Shown piece by piece: positions 58,525 through 64,000 of a stretch of 64,000 bases of DNA (positions within the stretch are counted from its first letter, which is position 1; each line of letters opens with the position of its first letter). The stretch is taken from the NCBI GenBank assembly GCA_016717205.1, contig JADKGC010000001.1, positions 1,302,001-1,366,000 of the forward strand. Reading direction: 5' to 3'. Position numbers and translations under genes: made by a program. The stretch is from Candidatus Flexifilum breve (GTDB lineage Bacteria; Chloroflexota; Anaerolineae; Aggregatilineales; Phototrophicaceae). Under the pieces are notes generated by a model. It saw only the letters and a program-made list of their open reading frames with translations, ran no database searches and was not told where the DNA came from.

Positions 58525-60298
58525 ATCTCCTGATCTCACTCACCGCGCCGCCCTGCGCCGCCAACTGCTGGCGCACGCTGTCGGTCGGGATTTCCAGCAG
58601 AATGACCAGGCGTTCCGCCAGACTGCGGAACACGGGCGCGGCCACCACCGAACTCCAGTATTCGCGCGGACGATCCAACCGGATCAGCACGCTGATCTGC
58701 GGATCGTCAGCGGGCAAAAAGCCCACAAACGTCACAATGGACGATGTGTCATCATAACCAATGGCGTTCGGGATTTGCGCCGTCCCGGTCTTCCCGGCGA
58801 TGCTGTAACCCGCGACGGCGGCGCGTTCGTCCAGCCCCTGCTCGACGACCTGCACCATCATGTTGGTGACAAGCCGCGCCGTTTCTGCCGAAATCGGACG
58901 ACCGAGGTTGGCCGTGCGCGACGGGATGCGCGTATCGCCATCGATGATCTCATGCACAATGCGCGGCTGCATCATCAAGCCGCCGTTGGCAATCGCATTG
59001 ACCGCCGTGAGCATTTGCAGCGGCGTCACCGCCACGCCTTGACCATAGCTGTTGGTCAGCAGATTGCTCTCGCTCCAGTTTTCATCGCCGGGCACATGGA
59101 GTTGACCGGACTGCTCACCTTCGAGATCGACGCCCGTCAGCCGCCCGATGCCAAAATCATTCAGCGATTGGTAGAAGTTGGTTGGCCCCATCTCCAGTGC
59201 AATCGTGGCCGCGCCAACGTTGAGCGACTGTACGAGGATCTGCGTCACATCGATCGCGCCGTGCGCCGCCCGATCCCAATTGTAGACTTCGATGCCCGCC
59301 TGCCGCAGCACCCCCTGATCGTTGTACCAGTAATCGGGCGCAATTGTCCCATCGTCGAGCGCCGCCGCGACTGTCAGCACTTTCATGACCGACCCCGGCT
59401 CATACTGCTGGCTGATCGCCGGGTTATTCCACACGCGCGGATCCTGCGCCTCGCTGTACACGTTCGGGTCGAAGGTCGGGTAGTTCGCCATCGCCAGAAT
59501 ATCGCCATTGCGCGGGTTCATGACGAGAATCGTTCCCGCGGTCGCGCCGGACGTGCTGATCGCGCCGAGTAGTTCGCTTTCGGCAATGTACTGCACATCG
59601 CGGTCAATCGTCAAAATGATGTCGCTGCCGCGATCTTCATGCACATCAACGCTCGGCACTTCGAAGGGGATGTTGCTCACTTCGCGTTCCTGCACGCGGC
59701 CTTCTAACTGCTCGTTGTAGTAGCCTTCCACACCGAAGTAACCGATCAGGTCGCCGCCGACAAAGCCGATCAACTGCGCACCGACCGGGCCTTGCGGATA
59801 GCTGCGGCGCGGCACGGCTTCCATATCGATTTCGTTCAAATCCAGTTCACGCAGACGCGCCGCCTTCTCCGCCGAGATCAGATCCGGGAACGGAACCCAC
59901 AGTTCATCACTCGTCAGCGCCTCATAGACCTGCAGTTCCGGCACGCCGAGGATCGCGGCAATGCGGGTCGCATCTTCGCGCGCGTTCGACACGAGATTCG
60001 GGCTGACGCCCACGCGATATTCCAACGTATTGACGGCCAGTACTTCGCCATGCCGGTCGTAGATGTTGCCGCGCGCCGCCGCCAGTTCCAGCGTGCGCCC
60101 GTAGCTGCTGTCGCGGAGCTGCGTGAGATAGGTTTCGACCGTCGGATCGAGCGGCAGTTGGAACGACGCCAAGCGTCCGAGCAGCACCAGACTGGCCAGC
60201 ACCAGCCCGACGACCACGAACGGCAGACGCTTGCGGAAAATATCTTGCTGTTGGGGCAGACTCGTCGTGCTCATAGTTTGATCACCAATCCAACTCAT
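58523..60298 (-). CDS. ftsI: Septal penicillin-binding protein (transpeptidase) FtsI/PBP2
   Basis: This class B PBP cross-links septal peptidoglycan with FtsW. The 591-residue protein has one N-terminal helix (LPFVVVGLVLASLVLLGRLASF), a pedestal domain with AARGNIYDRHGEVLAVNTLEYRVGVSP, and the transpeptidase: active-site YEPGSVMKVLTVAAAL (SxxK), SLNVGAATIAL (SxN) and YSIAGKTGTAQIP (KTG). No C-terminal PASTA domains are present. GAGGGGG eight bases upstream supports the ATG at 60298; that ribosome-binding site is part of a palindromic repeat. An in-frame ATG eight codons later is an alternative. Confidence 0.96.
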   Translation of the reverse strand: MSWIGDQTMSTTSLPQQQDIFRKRLPFVVVGLVLASLVLLGRLASFQLPLDPTVETYLTQLRDSSYGRTLELAAARGNIYDRHGEVLAVNTLEYRVGVSPNLVSNAREDATRIAAILGVPELQVYEALTSDELWVPFPDLISAEKAARLRELDLNEIDMEAVPRRSYPQGPVGAQLIGFVGGDLIGYFGVEGYYNEQLEGRVQEREVSNIPFEVPSVDVHEDRGSDIILTIDRDVQYIAESELLGAISTSGATAGTILVMNPRNGDILAMANYPTFDPNVYSEAQDPRVWNNPAISQQYEPGSVMKVLTVAAALDDGTIAPDYWYNDQGVLRQAGIEVYNWDRAAHGAIDVTQILVQSLNVGAATIALEMGPTNFYQSLNDFGIGRLTGVDLEGEQSGQLHVPGDENWSESNLLTNSYGQGVAVTPLQMLTAVNAIANGGLMMQPRIVHEIIDGDTRIPSRTANLGRPISAETARLVTNMMVQVVEQGLDERAAVAGYSIAGKTGTAQIPNAIGYDDTSSIVTFVGFLPADDPQISVLIRLDRPREYWSSVVAAPVFRSLAERLVILLEIPTDSVRQQLAAQGGAVSEIRR

Positions 60299-60307
60299 TA
60301 GCTTTTC

Positions 60308-60500
60308 CCCCTCTCCTGTAGGAGAGGGGCCAGGGGTGAGGTTTGCAGTTCAGGAAACTTAATTACCCCCTAACCTGCCTCACGTTTTACTGCCTCATGT
60401 CGGCGGACGCGATTTATCGCGTCCCTACAAAAACGAATTCCGTTTGGCGAGCCTTCATCTCTCGCCCGTCCCCGAATTCGGGGACGGGCCGGGGGTGGGG
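60308..60500. repeat. Repeat-filled gap between ftsL-like gene and ftsI
   Basis: CCCCTCTCC/GGAGAGGGG with GGGGTGAGG (60308-60342), GGACGCGAT/ATCGCGTCCCTAC (60404-60427) and CCCGTCCCC-GAATTC-GGGGACGGG with GGGGGTGGGG (60465-60500) occupy most of the gap. No gene is seen. Confidence 0.7.
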
Positions 60501-60506
60501 TCCGCT

Positions 60507-60989
60507 CTACTGTCCAGATGCCGCCTGCGTGCGTGTGGTGAAACCTTCGACTTGAATGCGGAAGGCGTCCCACTGCTGCTGCAACCACCCGCCGAACGTC
60601 TCGTCATACTCGGGCAGCGGCTCGGCTTCCACCTCGATCTCGATCGGCGCGGAGGTCGTATCCGGGTTGTAGCCGTCGATCACAATATAGCGGATATCGG
60701 CTGCATCTGCCGGAACGAAACCCATCTCGTTCGCCCGCCCTTGCAGGCGGGGCATACTCTGCAAAATGGCGATTTCGCCGCGGATCTGTTCGTTTTCCTG
60801 CTGCAGCTCGTCGCGTTCCGCCAGCATATCTTCGAGCTGGCGACCGAGCGTCGAGGCCGCCGACGACTGCGACAGATACAGCGCGCCGATGATGATCAGC
60901 ACGAACAGGCCGAGCGTCGCCAGCGCGATCACCTGCCGCTGCGGTCGCCATCGTGACCGATCAAGAGTGTGTTCAATCCAGTTCGCCAT
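60507..60989 (-). CDS. FtsL/DivIC-like septum formation protein
   Basis: The 160-residue bitopic protein has a short cytoplasmic basic start (LDRSRWRPQRQ), one membrane helix (VIALATLGLFVLIIIGALYL), and an outside coiled coil (SSAASTLGRQLEDMLAERDELQQENEQIRGEIAIL), followed by the typical RANEMGFVPADAADIRYIVI strand. The C-terminal 60 residues are acidic and Trp/Gln-containing. Position between rsmH and ftsI is where ftsL lies in most dcw clusters, while the coiled coil with xxMGFVxA resembles DivIC/FtsB; assignment to one or the other is uncertain. Confidence 0.82.
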   Translation of the reverse strand: MANWIEHTLDRSRWRPQRQVIALATLGLFVLIIIGALYLSQSSAASTLGRQLEDMLAERDELQQENEQIRGEIAILQSMPRLQGRANEMGFVPADAADIRYIVIDGYNPDTTSAPIEIEVEAEPLPEYDETFGGWLQQQWDAFRIQVEGFTTRTQAASGQ

Positions 60990-61005
60990 AGGTCAAAATC
61001 CAAGC

Positions 61006-61250
61006 AGTTAAAAGTTAAAAGTGACAAGTTAAAAGGTAAGGTCGCTGTGCTTGACATTCGCTTTTAACAGTCGTCTTTTACCTTCTCATCAACCCAACTC
61101 AAGCACCTTCTCGAAAATCATGGTGTAGGGGCAGACCTATGTGTCTGCCCAGTTGTGGGCGCACACCCGGGTGCGCCTCTACATTTAAAAGGGACAAGTC
61201 TAAAGTAGAACATTCCCGTCTTTTACTTTTAACTTTCCCCTTTTAACTTC
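61006..61250. repeat. Nested repeats between rsmH and ftsL-like gene
   Basis: TTAAAAGTTAAAAGTGACAAG and GTTAAAAGG (61006-61036) face CTTTTAACAGTCGTCTTTTACC (61061-61083). Then come two adjacent hairpins of the GTAGGGGC family (61124-61182), and ATTTAAAAGGGACAAG facing CTTTTACTTTTAACTTTCCCC (61183-61250). Two unrelated repeat families are interleaved here. No gene is seen. Confidence 0.7.
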
Positions 61251-62155
61251 TCCACTATCCTCAGCTTCGCGCTCCGGCTTCTGGGATTCTGCGCGATTTC
61301 CGCTTCATCTGCAATCAGCGGCTTGCGCGTGATCAGCTTGACGCTCGCATGATGCCCGCACACGCAGATCGGCACTTTGGGCGGGCAAATACAGTCGGTC
61401 GCCGCCAGCTTAAACGCCTCTTTGACGATGCGATCTTCGAGACTGTGAAAGCTGATGATCGCCAGTCGCCCGCCCGGCTTGAGCAGATTGATAGCGGTCG
61501 GGATCACGCTCGCGACCACGTTCAACTCGTCGTTGACGGCGATGCGCAGCGCCTGAAACGCCCGCGTCGCCGGGTGAATCTTCTCTCTCGGGTCGTGCCG
61601 CGCCGCCGCCGCGATCACCTCGGCGAGCTGCTTGGTCGTCGCGTACGGTCGATGCTTGACGACCGCCCGCGCGATGCGGCGCGAGTCGCGTTCTTCGCCG
61701 TACTGGTAGAAGATGTCGGCCAGTTCGTCCGCTTCCAGCGTGTTGACCAGATCCGCCGCCGTATCGCCCATGTCGGTCGGGTCGAAGCGCATGTCGAGCG
61801 CGCCCTCATGGCGAAACGCGAAACCGCGCTCCGGCGTATCCAGTTGCATCGACGACACACCGAGATCCATCAGGATAGCGTCCACGTGTTTCCAGCCGAG
61901 CAGCCGCGCCTGTTCACGCATATCCGTGTAGCTGGCGTGCGCGATCTGCACGCGCTCGCCATACGGCGCGAGGTTGGCCGTCGCGAGGCTGATTGCCATC
62001 GGGTCGCGGTCCAGGCCGAGCACGTGCGCCGCGCCCGCATCGAGCAGCGCCGCCGTGTGCCCGCCCGCGCCGAGCGTGCCGTCAATTGCCCGCTCAATCG
62101 GCCCTTCAGGAATCAACCCCGCAATCACCGCATCGCGCAGTACTGGAATGTGCAT
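61229..62155 (-). CDS. rsmH: 16S rRNA (cytosine-N4)-methyltransferase RsmH
   Basis: RsmH methylates C1402 of 16S rRNA using S-adenosylmethionine. The 308-residue protein shows HIPVLRDAVIAGL, the SAM loop AIDGTLGAGGHTAALL, ILMDLGVSSMQLDTPERGFAFRHEGALDMRFD, and the C-terminal LAIISFHSLEDRIVKEAFK. A cysteine cluster (CICPPKVPICVCGH) lies where many family members hold similar cysteines. It is the first gene of the division cluster, although mraZ, which usually precedes it, is absent. GAGG lies 11 bases before the ATG. Confidence 0.97.
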   Translation of the reverse strand: MHIPVLRDAVIAGLIPEGPIERAIDGTLGAGGHTAALLDAGAAHVLGLDRDPMAISLATANLAPYGERVQIAHASYTDMREQARLLGWKHVDAILMDLGVSSMQLDTPERGFAFRHEGALDMRFDPTDMGDTAADLVNTLEADELADIFYQYGEERDSRRIARAVVKHRPYATTKQLAEVIAAAARHDPREKIHPATRAFQALRIAVNDELNVVASVIPTAINLLKPGGRLAIISFHSLEDRIVKEAFKLAATDCICPPKVPICVCGHHASVKLITRKPLIADEAEIAQNPRSRSAKLRIVEKLKGES

Positions 62156-62191
62156 CGAACCGTTTGCCTCTATCGCTGACTCTACCGCGCG

Positions 62192-62197
62192 ATTATA
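62192..62197 (-). promoter_or_regulatory. Extended -10 promoter box of the division cluster
   Basis: On the minus strand TGCTATAAT provides both the TG extension and a perfect -10 hexamer, 37 bases before the rsmH start. The -35 region is weak (CGATAG at 17 bases). Confidence 0.55.
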
Positions 62198-62268
62198 GCA
62201 CGATCACCCGATCGCTATCGGGCAATTTCTCATCAATGACATGCAGACTGCGACCAAAATCCCTCTGC

Positions 62269-62294
62269 TTGATCGCCTGTAAACACGGTATAAT
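62269..62294 (+). promoter_or_regulatory. Candidate uvrC promoter
   Basis: A perfect TATAAT at 62289-62294 lies 37 bases before the uvrC start. TTGATC at 62269 is a -35-like word, but the 14-base spacing is short, so the -10 box is the only solid part. No LexA-type operator was recognised. Confidence 0.45.
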
Positions 62295-62331
62295 TAGAAC
62301 ACAATTTCAACTATAGCTATCCTAAAACCCT

Positions 62332-64000
62332 ATGACTTTCACACCTTCCGAGCACATTCAGACGATTCTGCGCAATCTACCGATGAAGCCCGGCGTCTAT
62401 CTGATGAAGGACGATCAGGGCACGATCATCTATGTGGGCAAGGCGAAAAAGCTGCGCAACCGTGTGCGCAGCTACTTCAACGCCAGCGCGGAGGATAACC
62501 CCAAAACGCTGCGCCTCCGCGAGAACATCCGCGATATTGATTTCATCGTCGAAGAGAACGAAATCAAGGCGCTCATCCTCGAAGAAACGCTCATCAAGCG
62601 CCACCGCCCGCACTACAACATCGCGCTCAAAGACGACAAGAAGTACCCGTATATCAAAATCAACTGGAACGAACCGTTCCCCAAAGTCGAGACGACGCGC
62701 CGCATCGCCAACGATGGCAGCCGCTACTTCGGGCCGTACGTCGCCATGTGGGCGGTGCAGAACACACTGCAATCGCTGCGCAAAGTGTTCCCCTACCTCA
62801 CCTGCGACCGCGTGATCACCGGGAACGACCCGCGCCCCTGCCTGTTCTACGACATCAAGCTGTGCGTCGCGCCGTGCATCGGCGCCGTGAATCAGGAACA
62901 GTACCGCGCCATGATCGCCGAACTCATGGACGTGCTCGGTGGCAAGTCGGAAGGCGTGGTCGCCCGCCTCCAGTTGGAGATGAACGCCGCCGCCGAAAAT
63001 CTCAACTTTGAGCGCGCCGCCGCCCTGCGCGATCAACTGCGCGCCATCGAATACATCACCCGGCAGCACAAGGCGGTGAACAGCGACTTCATCGATCAGG
63101 ATGTGATCGCGCTCGCCCGCGACAAAGACGAGACCGTCGTGCAGATTCTGTTCGTGCGCAATGGCAAGCTGATCGGCAGCGATGCCCGTTCGCTCGAAGC
63201 GACCGAAGGCGAAACCGATGCCGAAGTGCTCGGCGAATTCATCAAGCGCTTCTACAGCACGAGCGCCGAAGTCCCGGCGGAAGTCGTGCTCCCGCAGAAC
63301 ATCGAAGAGGCGCGCATCATTCAAAGCTGGTTGAAGAGCCGTCGTAGCGGAGAGCGCGTCACGATCACCGTGCCGAAGAAGGGCGACAAGCGGCAAATCC
63401 TCAACGTCGCGGAAGAGAACGCCAAAGAGACGCTGCACATGCTCCGCGCCCAGTGGGAAGCCGATTCGCACAAGCACGAAACAGCCATCAAAGAGCTGCA
63501 AACCGCGCTCGATTTGCCCACGCCGCCGGTCCGCATCGAATGCTATGACATCAGCACGACGCAGGGCACGGCCATCGTCGCCAGCCGCGTCATGTTTGTG
63601 CAGGGTACGCCCAAAAAGGACGAATACCGCCGCTTCAACATCCGCACGGTGACACATGCCGGGTCAGACGATTACCAGTCGATGCGCGAGGCGCTCACCC
63701 GCCGCTTTGCCCGCTGGAAGGAAGCGCAGGAGAACCCGACGCCGCGCCTCGTCGGCAAAGAGGACAAGGACGAGACGTGGCGCATACTCCCTGACCTGCT
63801 CATGATCGACGGCGGCAAAGGTCAGCTTGGCGTCGCCGTGGAAGTGCTGCGCGAATTCGAGCTGACCGACAAAGTACCGGTCGTCTCCCTCGCCAAGCAG
63901 TTCGAAGAGATCTACCTGCCGCACAACCCCATTCCGGTGATTCTGCCGCGCCGCAGCGACGCATTGTTCCTCGTGCAGCGCGTGCGCGATGAAGCGCACC
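62332..64000 (+). CDS. uvrC: Excinuclease ABC subunit C, 3' end cut by window
   Basis: UvrC makes both cuts in nucleotide excision repair after UvrAB marks damage. The 556 codons present include the GIY-YIG nuclease domain (MKPGVYLMKDDQGTIIYVGKAKKLRNRVRSYF), the cysteine region RPCLFYDIKLCVAPCIG, the UVR domain (EMNAAAENLNFERAAALRDQL) that contacts UvrB, and the RNase H-like nuclease with Asp residues in IECYDISTTQGTAIVASRVMF and PDLLMIDGGKGQLGVAVEVL. The C-terminal helix-hairpin-helix part lies beyond the window. It is divergently transcribed from rsmH; both genes share a 176-base control region. Confidence 0.96.
   Translation, partial: MTFTPSEHIQTILRNLPMKPGVYLMKDDQGTIIYVGKAKKLRNRVRSYFNASAEDNPKTLRLRENIRDIDFIVEENEIKALILEETLIKRHRPHYNIALKDDKKYPYIKINWNEPFPKVETTRRIANDGSRYFGPYVAMWAVQNTLQSLRKVFPYLTCDRVITGNDPRPCLFYDIKLCVAPCIGAVNQEQYRAMIAELMDVLGGKSEGVVARLQLEMNAAAENLNFERAAALRDQLRAIEYITRQHKAVNSDFIDQDVIALARDKDETVVQILFVRNGKLIGSDARSLEATEGETDAEVLGEFIKRFYSTSAEVPAEVVLPQNIEEARIIQSWLKSRRSGERVTITVPKKGDKRQILNVAEENAKETLHMLRAQWEADSHKHETAIKELQTALDLPTPPVRIECYDISTTQGTAIVASRVMFVQGTPKKDEYRRFNIRTVTHAGSDDYQSMREALTRRFARWKEAQENPTPRLVGKEDKDETWRILPDLLMIDGGKGQLGVAVEVLREFELTDKVPVVSLAKQFEEIYLPHNPIPVILPRRSDALFLVQRVRDEAH

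Noticed and set aside
1..64000. tRNA or rRNA genes
   Set aside because: No stretch with T-arm and acceptor pairing or rRNA signature was recognised by eye. A covariance search could still find one.

Overview
The window looks like a piece of chromosome from a GC-rich, cell-wall-building bacterium, most likely a member of the Chloroflexota (Anaerolineae-like). This is an inference. It rests on a class II ribonucleotide reductase with an N-terminal beta extension, complex I membrane-arm genes with two nuoM copies, a MurE with EDPR in place of DNPR, paired FemX-like ligases, archaeal/eukaryote-type ProRS, and many short palindromic repeats scattered between and even inside genes. No rRNA, tRNA, CRISPR array, prophage or intact insertion sequence was recognised.

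Layout. 1-4.8 kb: a truncated tandem-NYN protein, a 650-base non-coding AT-rich island, proS, a secreted protein and a MazG-like pyrophosphohydrolase. 4.5-12.5 kb (minus): a tight six-gene operon in transcription order murE, GT-C glycosyltransferase, GT2 glycosyltransferase, polyprenyl-phosphate sugar transferase, a second GT-C enzyme and mazG, which suggests surface glycan assembly coupled to a peptidoglycan step. 12.6-15.5 kb (minus): the Fo part of ATP synthase only (atpI-atpB-atpE-atpF/H fusion), closed by an intrinsic terminator with no F1 genes behind it. 15.6-25.7 kb (minus): complex I membrane arm nuoA-H-J-K-L-M-M-N with its own clear promoter, lacking nuoB-G and nuoI.

25.9-33 kb: a secreted protein with a one-base frameshift in its signal peptide, two FemX-like peptidoglycan ligases translationally linked to an alpha/beta hydrolase, then on the minus strand a protein with two TIR domains plus a third nucleoside-deoxyribosyltransferase-like domain, and a TPR/membrane protein. 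33-41.5 kb: a giant alpha-2-macroglobulin with an intact thioester and an embedded SH3-like domain, a CPBP protease, a YdcF-like protein and an uncharacterised acidic protein. 41.9-45.5 kb: B12-dependent ribonucleotide reductase carrying an intein with LAGLIDADG motifs at the NPCGE site, preceded by a long structured leader.

46-62.2 kb (minus): division/cell-wall cluster in transcription order rsmH-ftsL-ftsI-mraY-murD-ftsW-murG-cvpA-like-murC-(small membrane gene)-murB-ftsQ-ftsA-ftsZ. murE sits 35 kb away and murF is absent from the window. murB carries a 4-base tandem duplication that breaks the frame, next to a small membrane gene bracketed by inverted repeats. The window ends in divergent uvrC (partial).

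The strongest leads are the TIR-TIR-deoxyribosyltransferase-like protein as a possible immune effector, the four-antiporter complex I arm next to an unusual Fo operon, the intein, the two frameshifted genes, and the palindromic repeats that have entered coding sequence in frame.
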